Source: Conchiformibius kuhniae DSM 17694
GTDB lineage: Bacteria > Pseudomonadota > Gammaproteobacteria > Burkholderiales > Neisseriaceae
Direction of reading: 5' to 3'
NCBI RefSeq assembly: GCF_000428785.1
Contig: NZ_AUAP01000001.1
Location: forward strand, 1 to 64,000
DNA: 64,000 nt
A program made the position numbers and the translations under genes. The notes beneath the pieces were generated by a model. That model saw only the letters and a list, made by a program, of their open reading frames with translations. It did not search any database and was not told the DNA's origin. Positions 50,966-59,866 of this stretch are shown here, one piece after another (within the stretch, counting starts at the first letter, position 1; each line of letters begins with the position of its first letter).

Positions 50966-52198
50966 ATGCCAAACCGTAACAACAAAGATTTCGTCTCCCA
51001 ATCCGACCTGCATTTAATCAACGACTTAAACGCCGCCCTGCAAACCGAAAAACATCGCGGCCTGTTTGCGGTGGTGCTGCTGCTGTTTGCGCTGGCGGCG
51101 GCGTTTGTGGTGTGGGCGTACAACAGCAAGCTGGAGGAAGTAACGCGCGGACAAGGCAGCGTCATTCCCAGCAGCCGCGAACAAATCGTGCAAAGCCTTG
51201 ACCCCGGCACGATTGCCGAAATGCTGGTCAAAGAAGGCGATGTGGTGGAAAAAGACCAAGTGTTGCTGAAACTGGACGACACCCGCAGCATGGCAGTGCT
51301 GCGCGAAAGTGCGGCGAAAGTCATCAATTTGGAAGCAATGATTGCGCGTTTGCGTGCCGAAGCCTACCACGCGCCCCTGAAGTTTCCCGACCATATTCCG
51401 CCCGATTTGCGCCAGCGCGAAGCCGCCGCCTACCACGCCCGCCGCCGCGCCATGACCGATTCGGTGCAGGGTTTGAGCGTAAGCAAGGCCACGCTTGACC
51501 GCGAAATCGCCATCACCGAGCCGATGGTGAAACAGGGCGTGATGTCGGAAGTGGAATTGCTGCGCATGAAGCGCGAGTCCGCCAATCTCGCCCTGCAAAT
51601 CGCCGACAAGCAAAACCACTACGCCGCCGAAGCGAATAACGAGCTGGTGAAAGTGGAAGCGGAATTGGCGCAGGCGCGGGAAAACATGGCGGTACGCGCC
51701 GACCCCGTTGAGCGTTCGGAAATCCGCGCTCCGCTTCGCGGCATTGTGAAAAACATTAAAATCAATACATTGGGCGGCGTGGTGCAGGCAGGTCAGGAAA
51801 TTTTGGAAATTGTGCCGCTTGACGACAAATTGCTGGTGGAAGCCTATATCCGTCCGCAAGACGTGGCGTTTATGCGCCCCGGCTTGGAAGCGGTGGTGAA
51901 AATCAGCGCCTACGATTACGCCATTTACGGCGGTTTGAACGGCAAAGTTACCCTGATTTCGCCCGACACCTTGAGCAACCAACGCCGCGCCGATGATTTG
52001 AAGCTTGACCCGAACCAGCAGTATTACCGTATTTTGGTGGAAACGGACGGCAAGGGCATTACCGACAAAAACGGCAAGCCGATGGAAATCATTCCGGGCA
52101 TGGTGGCGACCGTGGACGTGAAAACGGGCGAAAAAACCGTGTTTGATTATCTGATTAAGCCGATTACGCGCTTGAAGCAGGCTTTGCGCGAGCGGTAA
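50966..52198 (+). CDS. HlyD-family membrane fusion protein of the type I secretion system
   Basis: This 410-residue periplasmic adaptor has a single membrane helix (LFAVVLLLFALAAAFVVW, about 35-53). Beta-barrel/lipoyl halves lie on either side of a helical hairpin (about 105-245), and a C-terminal LVEAYIRPQDVAFMRPGLEAVVKISAYDY barrel follows. It bridges the ABC exporter and TolC-like channel. Normally it directly follows the ABC gene; here four other genes and repeats separate them by 4.2 kb. Confidence 0.88.
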   Translation: MPNRNNKDFVSQSDLHLINDLNAALQTEKHRGLFAVVLLLFALAAAFVVWAYNSKLEEVTRGQGSVIPSSREQIVQSLDPGTIAEMLVKEGDVVEKDQVLLKLDDTRSMAVLRESAAKVINLEAMIARLRAEAYHAPLKFPDHIPPDLRQREAAAYHARRRAMTDSVQGLSVSKATLDREIAITEPMVKQGVMSEVELLRMKRESANLALQIADKQNHYAAEANNELVKVEAELAQARENMAVRADPVERSEIRAPLRGIVKNIKINTLGGVVQAGQEILEIVPLDDKLLVEAYIRPQDVAFMRPGLEAVVKISAYDYAIYGGLNGKVTLISPDTLSNQRRADDLKLDPNQQYYRILVETDGKGITDKNGKPMEIIPGMVATVDVKTGEKTVFDYLIKPITRLKQALRER

Positions 52199-52218
52199 AC
52201 AGCGTTTTCTGCTTGGGG

Positions 52219-52374
52219 TGTGTCATCTATTTTCCGCAAAAAGCACCGCATCGTTATTTCTGTGAATAAATTCAAACCAACCTTGCTAAAACATTGCTTG
52301 CCAAGCATCAGGCAGTGGATTTACGCATGCACGGGCATGACGGTGCAGGGGTTTTTCAGTCAAATGATGACACA
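52219..52374. repeat. MITE, 156 bp, ends TGTGTCATC/GATGACACA
   Basis: Nine-bp perfect terminal inverted repeats stand at 52219-52227 and 52366-52374. The interior resembles the dRS3-bearing copies elsewhere but with decayed dRS3 sites. No coding capacity. Confidence 0.7.
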
Positions 52375-52458
52375 AGGGATGCGGTTTGCCACAACAAAGC
52401 CCCCGCCGCAAACACGACAGGAACTTTTTGCAGTCTCACAACATGAGAACAATACCAA

Positions 52459-54024
52459 CTATTCCCACTCAATCGTGGCGGGCGGTTTGCCGCTCACATC
52501 GTACACCACGCGGTTGATGCCGCGCACTTCGTTAATGATGCGGTTGGACACGCGCCCCAGCAAAGCATACGGCAATTCCGCCCAATGCGCGGTCATAAAA
52601 TCGCTGGTTACCACCGCCCGCAGCGCCACCACATAATCATAAGTGCGCCCGTCTCCCATCACGCCCACCGATTTCACCGGCAAAAACACCGCAAACGCCT
52701 GACTGGTCAAATCATACCAAGACGTGCCGTTGTCATCTGTGCTGCGGCGCAGTTCTTCAATAAAAATATCATCGGCGCGGCGCAGCAAATCGGCGTATTC
52801 GCGTTTGACTTCGCCCAAAATCCGCACTCCCAAGCCGGGGCCGGGGAAAGGGTGGCGGTAGACCATCTCGCGCGGCAGACCGAGTGCCACGCCCAATTCG
52901 CGCACTTCGTCTTTAAACAGGTCGCGCAAAGGCTCCAGCAGTTTCAAATTCAGCGTTTCAGGCAGCCCGCCCACGTTGTGGTGCGATTTGATGGCGTGGG
53001 CTTTATTGGTTTTCGCGCCCGCGCTTTCAATCACATCGGGATAAATCGTGCCTTGCGCCAACCACTTGGCATTGTGCAGCTTGGCGGCTTCGCGCTGGAA
53101 CACGGCCACAAATTCCGCGCCGATGATTTTGCGTTTTTGTTCGGGGTCGGACACGCCCGCCAGTTTGGACATAAAGTCGTCCGCAGCGTCAATATGCACC
53201 ACGTTCACGCCCAAGTTGCGGGCAAACATCTCCATCACTTTTTTGCCTTCGTTCAGGCGCAGCAAGCCGTGGTCGACAAACACGCAGGTGAGTTGGTCGC
53301 CGATGGCGCGGTGAATCAACGCCGCCGCCACGCTGGAATCCACGCCGCCCGACAAGCCCAACACCACTTGTTCGCCGCCGACCTGTTCGCGGATTTTGGC
53401 AACGGCTTCGTCAATATAATTGGGCATCGTCCACGACGGTTGCGCGGCGCAGATGTCCAGCACAAAGCGGTTCAGCAAGGCACGTCCTTGCTTCGTATGG
53501 GTAACTTCGGGGTGGAACTGAATGCCGTACCAGCGTTTGTCGGCGCGTTCCATGATGGCAACGGGGCAACTGTCGGTTTTGCCGGTGATGGCAAAGCCTT
53601 CAGGCAGCTTGGACACTTTGTCGCCGTGGCTCATCCACACGTCCAAACCGCCCGCTTCGCCGTCAAACAGTCCGCGCGTCAAATCGCTGTCGGCGGTTTG
53701 CACGCGGGCGTAGCCGAATTCGCGCTGGTTGCCCGCTTCCACCGCGCCGCCCAGATGGTGCGCCATAAACTGCATGCCGTAGCAGATGCCCAGCACCGGT
53801 ACGCCCAGTTCAAACAGGGCGGGGTCGGCGTGGTATTCGGAGCCGTAAACGGAATTGGGCCCGCCGGAAAGGATAATGCCTTTGGGATTAAAGGCTTTAA
53901 TCGCTTCCAAAGGCATATCGTAGGGGTGAAGCTCGCAGTAAACGTGTGCTTCGCGCACGCGGCGGGCGATGAGTTGCGTTACTTGCGAACCGAAATCGAG
54001 AATCAGGATTTTGTCTTGGGTCAT
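52459..54024 (-). CDS. guaA: GMP synthase (glutamine-hydrolysing)
   Basis: This 521-residue enzyme makes GMP from XMP using glutamine amide nitrogen and ATP. The N-terminal class I amidotransferase has GICYGMQ (Cys nucleophile) and FHPEVTHT (His/Glu). The synthetase domain has the PP-loop LSGGVDSS at about 230. The C-terminal dimerisation domain ends KPPATIEWE as expected. Full length, single gene. Confidence 0.96.
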   Translation of the reverse strand: MTQDKILILDFGSQVTQLIARRVREAHVYCELHPYDMPLEAIKAFNPKGIILSGGPNSVYGSEYHADPALFELGVPVLGICYGMQFMAHHLGGAVEAGNQREFGYARVQTADSDLTRGLFDGEAGGLDVWMSHGDKVSKLPEGFAITGKTDSCPVAIMERADKRWYGIQFHPEVTHTKQGRALLNRFVLDICAAQPSWTMPNYIDEAVAKIREQVGGEQVVLGLSGGVDSSVAAALIHRAIGDQLTCVFVDHGLLRLNEGKKVMEMFARNLGVNVVHIDAADDFMSKLAGVSDPEQKRKIIGAEFVAVFQREAAKLHNAKWLAQGTIYPDVIESAGAKTNKAHAIKSHHNVGGLPETLNLKLLEPLRDLFKDEVRELGVALGLPREMVYRHPFPGPGLGVRILGEVKREYADLLRRADDIFIEELRRSTDDNGTSWYDLTSQAFAVFLPVKSVGVMGDGRTYDYVVALRAVVTSDFMTAHWAELPYALLGRVSNRIINEVRGINRVVYDVSGKPPATIEWE

Positions 54025-54099
54025 GATGCTTGGCGCGGGAAAACGGAAAAGGCGGATTTTAACACAGACACGGGACGCGGGTGGTTGCGCCCGTCAATC

Positions 54100-54215
54100 A
54101 TGATGCGCCCTAAATGACCGGCAAGCGATGTTTTGTCAAGGTTTGTTGTGCTTTGACTTGGATTTCCGCTTGCGCGGGCATGACGGCGCGGTATTTTTTG
54201 GATGATTGATGGTAC
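54100..54215. repeat. Degenerate repeat copy between guaA and the TPR gene
   Basis: The segment shares the TTTTGTCAAGGTTTGTTG and GGATTTCCGC...GGGCATGACGG blocks of the MITE/dRS3 family but has decayed ends. Nothing coding is seen. Confidence 0.45.
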
Positions 54216-54218
54216 GCC

Positions 54219-56297
54219 CTAACGGGTTTGCTGCAACAAGTGGTTGATGTCCTGCTGTAATTTGCCGAAACGCTCGGGGTGTTCGGCGGCATACGGCGCA
54301 ATCAGCTTGGCGGCTTCGCGCAGCAGGGGTTTGGCGCGGTCGGGCTGCCGCCATTCGTGGTAAGCCACGGCGAAATGAAACAGCGTTTCCGCCACTTGGT
54401 ATTCAAAATGTTGCGGCTGGCTGCGGGCGAGACGGCGGTACAGTTGCAGGGCTTCGCGGTGCAAGGCTTCGGTTTCGCGGCGGCGCTGCGGCTGGTGTTT
54501 GAGCACCGCCGCCAAGCCGTTCAAGGTGTTGGCAAGATTGGCTTGAAACACTTCGGGACGGTCGGCCGCCAAACGGCGGTAGGCGTGCAGGGCTTGGCGG
54601 AACAGTTGCTCCGCTTCTTCGCGGCGGGCGGGGTCGCCGCCCAACAGCATCGCCAGATTGCTTTGCGCCGATGCGGTTTCGTGGGCGAACACTTCGGGTG
54701 TGCGTGCCGACAAGGTGCGGTAGTTCGCCAACACTTCGCGAAATAGCTTTTCGGCTTCGTGTTGCCGTGCCGGGTCTTGCGCGGCGATAATGGCGAGATT
54801 GTTGGTGATGCCGGTCAGCTCCGGCAAAAATACGCCGGGCGTGTGCTGCGCCAATTCGCGGTAACCGTCCAAAGCCTGACGGAACAGGGTTTCCGCTTCG
54901 GCGCGGCGGTTCGGCTGCTGCACGGTGAAAACCGCCAAATTGTTGCGGACGGCGGCAAGGCGCGGCACAAAATATTCGGGACGTTTTTCAGACAGCCTGA
55001 CGTACGCCGCCACCGTTTCGCGGAACAGGGCTTCGGTTTCGCGGCGGCGTTTGGGGTCTTTGGCGAGCAGGGCGGCGAGATTGTTCAAGGTTTCCGCCGC
55101 ATCGCCCGCAAAGGCGGGGTTTTCAGCCAGCCTGCGCCGCAGCGACAGGGCTTCGCGGTACAGCGTTTCCGCCTGCCGCCAACGGGCGGGGTCTTTGGCA
55201 ATCAGCACCGCGCAGTTGTTGAGCGTGGCGGCAAGGTCGGGTTCAAACGCGGCGGGGCGGTTTTGCGCCAAAGTCCGGTAGCGTTCCGCCGCCTGCAAAT
55301 ACAGGGTTTCCGCTTCGCGGTGGCGGAACGGGTCATGCGCCAGCAGCAATGCCAAATTGTTCAAGGTTTTGGCGGTGTTTTCCCGATAAGCGTCGCCGTT
55401 GTCGTCCCGCATTTGCGCGTAGGCGTGCCACGCTTGGCGGTAATACGCTTCCGCTTCACGGTAATATTTGTTTTGTTGGAGGAAATAGGCGTATTGGAAC
55501 AGGGTTTCCGCCGAGCGTTCCGCCCGCAAAGCGGTTTCAAAAGCGGCGCGGGCGGCGGGAACGCGTTGTTCTTTCAGGGAATAATCCATCGCCGTCAGTT
55601 GCGCTTTCAGCAGCCACTCTTGACCGTTGTGCGACAGGCGTTTTTTGTTTTCCGCCGTTTGCGCCGACAAACGCTGTTTGTCCGCCAGCAGTTGTTTTTG
55701 TTCCGACAACAGGGTTTCGCCGTTTAAAACGGCGCGGGCTTTGTCCAAACGCCCTTGCTGGAAATAGGCGCGGGCTTGGCGCAAACGGCGGGTGTCGGGC
55801 GCGGCGTGGCGGAAGGTTTGCGCCAGTTGCACCACATCGTTTTGAAATTGCTGCACATGGTTGCGGGCGGTTTGCCATTCCTGCTGCACTTCGGCAAGTT
55901 CTTGTTTGAAATCGTCATCATCGGGATAGCGGCGCACTTTTTCCTGCAATTTCACATAACGTTGGCGCAGTTTGGTTTCGGCGGCGAGCAATTTTTGATA
56001 GTCGGCGGAGGAGGCGATGATGGCTTCGGCATTGGCGGGCGCGGGCGGGAACAGGTGTTTGACGACAGGCAGGTTTTTCGCCCAATCCGTACCGGCGTTG
56101 CCGATGATGCCGCCCAGCAGCGCGGTAAACACGAAGACGGTAACCACATTGTTTTTCAGGAACAAACAGGTTTTGCGGCTGCCGCGTTTCAGGCAGCCTG
56201 CGGCGCGGCGCAATATCGGCAGCCAAACGGTGCGGGCGGTGGCGGAGAGGATTTTGAGTAGGCAGATGAGTTTGATGACGGCGGTTTTGACTTTCAT
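54219..56297 (-). CDS. Membrane-anchored tetratricopeptide-repeat protein
   Basis: This 692-residue protein has an N-terminal cytoplasmic segment, one membrane helix (VVTVFVFTALLGGIIG, about 50-66), a coiled coil (about 90-230) and then ten or so TPR-like repeats of about 50 residues with LNNLA-x-LLAKDP-x-R-x-EAE-x-LFRE consensus. The repeats resemble kinesin-light-chain-type TPRs, which act as protein-binding scaffolds. Function unknown. It is monocistronic, and its leader holds a paired uptake-sequence hairpin (about 56330-56351). Confidence 0.8.
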   Translation of the reverse strand: MKVKTAVIKLICLLKILSATARTVWLPILRRAAGCLKRGSRKTCLFLKNNVVTVFVFTALLGGIIGNAGTDWAKNLPVVKHLFPPAPANAEAIIASSADYQKLLAAETKLRQRYVKLQEKVRRYPDDDDFKQELAEVQQEWQTARNHVQQFQNDVVQLAQTFRHAAPDTRRLRQARAYFQQGRLDKARAVLNGETLLSEQKQLLADKQRLSAQTAENKKRLSHNGQEWLLKAQLTAMDYSLKEQRVPAARAAFETALRAERSAETLFQYAYFLQQNKYYREAEAYYRQAWHAYAQMRDDNGDAYRENTAKTLNNLALLLAHDPFRHREAETLYLQAAERYRTLAQNRPAAFEPDLAATLNNCAVLIAKDPARWRQAETLYREALSLRRRLAENPAFAGDAAETLNNLAALLAKDPKRRRETEALFRETVAAYVRLSEKRPEYFVPRLAAVRNNLAVFTVQQPNRRAEAETLFRQALDGYRELAQHTPGVFLPELTGITNNLAIIAAQDPARQHEAEKLFREVLANYRTLSARTPEVFAHETASAQSNLAMLLGGDPARREEAEQLFRQALHAYRRLAADRPEVFQANLANTLNGLAAVLKHQPQRRRETEALHREALQLYRRLARSQPQHFEYQVAETLFHFAVAYHEWRQPDRAKPLLREAAKLIAPYAAEHPERFGKLQQDINHLLQQTR

Positions 56298-56540
56298 TGT
56301 TGATTTAAAAGGTTATAAAAAAACAAACTGCCTGATAGATTTTTCAGGCAGCCTGTAATTTTACAAAATAGGCTGACGGGCGGACAAGCGCGGGCGCGGT
56401 ACGGTGTCGGCGGCGCGGTTTTTTGTGGCAAACGGTTGTGGCGGCGCGGCAATGATTTTAGAAAATTTGCCGTTGCGCCGATATTTTTCCGAATTTTGTG
56501 CGGATAATTTGCCTGAAAATACCAATTTACTGCCTGATTT

Positions 56541-56697
56541 GTGTCATCTGATTGAAAAACCACGACACCGTCATGCCCGCGTGGGCGGGAATCCAAACAA
56601 ACGTTGAAAAACATCGTTTGCCAACCGTCAAACAGTGGATTCCCGCCTGCGCGGGAATGACGGCGGTTTTTATATTTCTTTGATTTAATGATGACAC
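56541..56697. repeat. MITE, 157 bp, overlapping the lysA stop
   Basis: GTGTCATC (56541-56548) and GATGACAC (56690-56697) are its ends; a perfect dRS3 lies at 56639-56658. The right end runs into lysA, supplying TGT-CAT-CAT-TAA. The rest of 56298-56540 holds the TPR gene leader and no gene. Confidence 0.75.
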
Positions 56698-57917
56698 GCG
56701 CTGATGCCTGACAAACAGGCTTTCTCGTCCGCCAAAATGTTGTCCAGAGTTTCCCTGCGCCGTATCAGTTTCGCTTCGCCGCCGCACAACAGCACTTCGG
56801 CGGCGCGGGGGCGGCTGTTGTAATTGCTCGCCATCGATGCGGCATACGCGCCCGCGCCGTGCACCGCCAGCAAATCGCCCGCCTGCGCTCCAATCAGGCG
56901 GTTTTGCGCGAGAAAATCGCCCGTTTCGCACACCGGCCCGACAATATCGGCAACAAAGGCTTCGCGCTCGGCGCTGACGTTGCTGATGTGGTGGTAGGCA
57001 TCGTAAAGCGCGGGGCGCAGCAGGTCGTTCATGGCGGCATCGGTGATGACGAAATCTTTGTTTTCACCGCGTTTGACATACTCCACCCGCGTCAGCAGCA
57101 CGCCCGCGTTGCCCACCAAGCTGCGGCCGGGTTCCAAAATCAGTTCCAAACCGCGCCCGTCCAGCAGACGGCGCACGGCGGCGGCGTAGGCGGCGATGTC
57201 GGGTTCGGCGTCTTGTTTGGGGTCGTACACGATGCCGATGCCGCCGCCCAAGTCCAAATGTTGCAACACGATGCCTTGCGCCGCCAAGCGGTCAAGCAGT
57301 GCCAACAGCCGTTCGCACGCTTCCACCATCGGCGACAAATCAATCAGTTGCGAACCGATGTGGCAATCCATGCCCAGCACGTCCACGTGCGGCAGTTCGG
57401 CGGCGCGGCGGTAGGCGGCTTCCGCGTCCGCCATGGCGATGCCGAATTTGTTGTCTTTCAAACCGGTGGAAATATAAGGGTGGGTTTGCGCGTCCACATC
57501 GGGGTTAATCCTCAGCGACACGGGGGCGCGGCAGCCCGTTTCGGCGGCAAGGGCGTTGATGCGCTCCAATTCGGGCAGGCTTTCCACGTTGAAACATTTA
57601 ATCTTGTTTTGCAAGGCGAAACGGATTTCGTCCGCGCTTTTGCCCACGCCGGAAAACACGGTTTTGGCGGGGTCGCCGCCCGCCGCCAGCACCCGCGCCA
57701 GCTCGCCGCCCGACACGATGTCAAAACCGCAGCCGCGTGCGGCAAAATGTTTCAAAATGCTCAAATTGCCGTTGGCTTTGACGGCGTAACAAATCAGGGC
57801 GCGGCTGCCTGAAAAAGCGTTGAAGTAATTATCTATCGCGGCATCAAGGGCTTGCCGGTCGTAAACGTAGAGCGGCGTGCCGAAACGCGCCGCCAAATCG
57901 GTGTAAACGGTGTTCAT
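56685..57917 (-). CDS. lysA: Diaminopimelate decarboxylase
   Basis: This 410-residue PLP enzyme performs the last step of lysine synthesis. It has YAVKAN (PLP lysine), CHIGSQL, GGGIGI, LEPGRSLVGNAG, VCETGDFL (active-site Cys from the partner subunit) and GAYAASMASNYNSRPR. Its ATG overlaps the lptM stop as ATGA, the common lptM-lysA pair. The last residues (CHH) and the stop come from a MITE end, so the natural C-terminus has been altered, apparently harmlessly. Confidence 0.95.
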   Translation of the reverse strand: MNTVYTDLAARFGTPLYVYDRQALDAAIDNYFNAFSGSRALICYAVKANGNLSILKHFAARGCGFDIVSGGELARVLAAGGDPAKTVFSGVGKSADEIRFALQNKIKCFNVESLPELERINALAAETGCRAPVSLRINPDVDAQTHPYISTGLKDNKFGIAMADAEAAYRRAAELPHVDVLGMDCHIGSQLIDLSPMVEACERLLALLDRLAAQGIVLQHLDLGGGIGIVYDPKQDAEPDIAAYAAAVRRLLDGRGLELILEPGRSLVGNAGVLLTRVEYVKRGENKDFVITDAAMNDLLRPALYDAYHHISNVSAEREAFVADIVGPVCETGDFLAQNRLIGAQAGDLLAVHGAGAYAASMASNYNSRPRAAEVLLCGGEAKLIRRRETLDNILADEKACLSGISACHH

Positions 57918-58066
57918 GGTTGGTTTTCGGGGTCGGGTTGGAGCGGGAGCGGCGCGGTTTGAATCACGCCGAAACGGTTGTCGTCATCGGCTTTGGGCAG
58001 GTACAAATCGCCTTTGTAGCCGCAGCCGCCCAGCAGCAGCGCGGTCAAAGCCGACCAAAGTTTCAT
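57914..58066 (-). CDS. lptM: LPS-assembly-associated small lipoprotein LptM (YifL-like)
   Basis: This lipoprotein of about 50 residues has signal peptide MKLWSALTALLLGG, lipobox LLGGC and the diagnostic CGYKGDLYLP after the Cys. LptM stabilises the LptD-LptE translocon in enterobacteria. Starts at 58078 or 58087 are also open. It is coupled to lysA by a 4-nt overlap. Confidence 0.82.
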   Translation of the reverse strand: MKLWSALTALLLGGCGYKGDLYLPKADDDNRFGVIQTAPLPLQPDPENQP

Positions 58067-58322
58067 TCGCGCAAACATGGGTTTCATTTCAAATAAAACG
58101 GTCGGGCGATTGTAAACCAGTTTCGCGGCTTTTGCACGGCGCGGCGGGCGGAATGGTTTTTTTACTCTAAAAAACCGCAATGCCGCCGCCATTTGCGCGT
58201 TTTTACGCCGAAAAGCCGAGATTTCGCTGGACTTTTGCCATTTTTGCGCTCAAAATCACATGATTTTTACGCCGCAACGCTTTGCTTGCGGCCGCCGATT
58301 ATCTCTGCGAGGACATACCGAA

Positions 58323-58796
58323 ATGGATTTACGCAAACTGAAAAAACTGATTGATTTGGTGGAAGAATCAGGCATTGCCGAAATTGAAGTAACCGAAGGC
58401 GAGGAAAAAGTCCGCATCACGCGCACCGTTGCCGCGCCCGCCGCCCCCGCGCACACGGTTTACGCCGCCGCGCCCGCCCCCGTTGCCGCACCTGCCGCCG
58501 CCGCGCCGTCTGCCGCACCCGTTCAGGCAGCCGCGCCTGCCGCGCCCGCCGCCCGCGATTTGTCCAACGCGCAAAAATCGCCGATGGTCGGCACGTTTTA
58601 CCGTGCGCCCAGCCCGTCTTCGCCGCCGTTTGTGGAAGTCGGTCAAACGGTTAAAGCGGGCGACACGCTGTGCATTATTGAAGCGATGAAGCTGATGAAC
58701 GAAATCGAGGCGGAAACTTCGGGCGTGGTCAAAGAAATTCTGGTGGAAAACGGCACACCCGTAGAATACGGCGAGCCTTTGTTTATTATTGAATAA
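58323..58796 (+). CDS. accB: Biotin carboxyl carrier protein
   Basis: This 157-residue carrier has an N-terminal helix pair (DLRKLKKLIDLVEESGI), an Ala/Pro swinging linker (about 40-80) and a biotinyl domain with IEAMKLMNE where Lys is biotinylated. It shuttles carboxylated biotin between AccC and AccDA. The ATG at 58323 fits the family start. accC usually follows at once; here two other genes intervene. Confidence 0.96.
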   Translation: MDLRKLKKLIDLVEESGIAEIEVTEGEEKVRITRTVAAPAAPAHTVYAAAPAPVAAPAAAAPSAAPVQAAAPAAPAARDLSNAQKSPMVGTFYRAPSPSSPPFVEVGQTVKAGDTLCIIEAMKLMNEIEAETSGVVKEILVENGTPVEYGEPLFIIE

Positions 58797-58814
58797 ACGG
58801 AAGGACGGCGCATC

Positions 58815-59156
58815 ATGGCAATCCAAAATCCCGACATCCGCTTAAACGAATGGTTAAGCGAAATGTATGAAGATGATTATTATCCGAATTTTTTGGTGGA
58901 TAAATGCAAAGCCGTTTTTGAAACCGTGTGCGGACGCATTGAAAGCGAACGCCCGGAAAATTTGGACGCTTTATACGCCATTACCCATGCCGCCACCGAG
59001 CAACTCAATGATTTGCAAGATGAGTTTGAGGAAAACGATAGCGAAATTGAAACAGTGGCGCGGGATTGTTTGGGCGTAACCATGTATGTGATTGCCAAAA
59101 CATACGGTTTTGATGATGCGGATAGTGAAGAATTGATTGCACCGCGTGATTGGTAG
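58815..59156 (+). CDS. DUF5713-like hypothetical protein
   Basis: This acidic 113-residue protein contains the MYEDDYYPNFLVDKCKAVFE, THAATEQLNDLQDEF, NDSEIETVARDC and ending APRDW blocks that I associate with DUF5713, a family without known function. It lies 18 bp past accB and probably shares its transcript. Many such small acidic proteins act in immunity against contact-dependent toxins; no evidence for that is visible here. Confidence 0.7.
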   Translation: MAIQNPDIRLNEWLSEMYEDDYYPNFLVDKCKAVFETVCGRIESERPENLDALYAITHAATEQLNDLQDEFEENDSEIETVARDCLGVTMYVIAKTYGFDDADSEELIAPRDW

Positions 59157-59199
59157 CATTTCAGGCAGCCTGAAAACCGTCAAATAAAGGATTAGCACG

Positions 59200-59826
59200 A
59201 TGAGTACGCGAAACTCCTTGGAAACGCTGGCGCGTTTCAAGCGCGAAGTGGTCGGCACAGAACATCTGCCGCGCGATTTGGAAGTATTGGCTTGGGCAAC
59301 GGTTACCGACGCGGGTACGCCCTTTGATGAATTGGAATTGTCTGCCATTTTGCCGGACGAAAAAGAAGCCTTGTTAGATGAACTTGTGTTCGGGCATTCG
59401 TATTTAAGCGAAACCGAATTGGCCGACCCCGATATTCAAGCCAATATCAGCGCGATTGAACAGGTCGGGCGCATGATTACTTTTGTCGCCAAAGACGGAG
59501 ACGGTAATGTGTACGGCTATTGGCACGGTCAATCAAACCGCCCGATTGAACACGCGCCCATCGTGCAATACGATACCGAAGGACAGTTTTACATCATGCC
59601 CGGCGCGTCTCTAACCGAAGCGTTTTGCGCGTCTTACTGTTTTGAGGACGATGATTTGTTTGATGATTTCAAACAGGCATTTGCCGAATTGGACGTTCGG
59701 TTTGTTTGTGATGGTTGGCAGGCGGTGTACGACAGCGAAATTACGCCGGAAGACGACCCTGCCAACCTGCATTCGGAAATTTATAACCGTGAACGGGTAA
59801 AAAGGGGTTTGCCTCCTGTTGAATGA
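59200..59826 (+). CDS. Hypothetical protein, possibly SUKH/SMI1-like
   Basis: This acidic 208-residue protein has a central strand-rich part (MITFVAKDGDGNVYGYWHG, APIVQYDTEGQFYIMPG) that resembles SMI1/KNR4 (SUKH) proteins, many of which are immunity proteins. The assignment is tentative. It is the second gene between accB and accC, preceded by a paired uptake sequence (59160-59171) and followed by an Eikenella-type uptake variant (59830-59841). Confidence 0.55.
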   Translation: MSTRNSLETLARFKREVVGTEHLPRDLEVLAWATVTDAGTPFDELELSAILPDEKEALLDELVFGHSYLSETELADPDIQANISAIEQVGRMITFVAKDGDGNVYGYWHGQSNRPIEHAPIVQYDTEGQFYIMPGASLTEAFCASYCFEDDDLFDDFKQAFAELDVRFVCDGWQAVYDSEITPEDDPANLHSEIYNRERVKRGLPPVE

Positions 59827-59866
59827 GGTTTCAGGTAGCCTGAAACCCAAATTTTGGGAAAGAAAT

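Noticed and set aside
52585..54117. 510-codon frame antisense to guaA
   Set aside because: Codon shadow of guaA; composition typical of antisense frames.
56404..56607. 67-codon plus-strand frame ending RHARVGGNP
   Set aside because: The ending is the usual translation of a dRS3-type repeat, a common false gene in Neisseriaceae.
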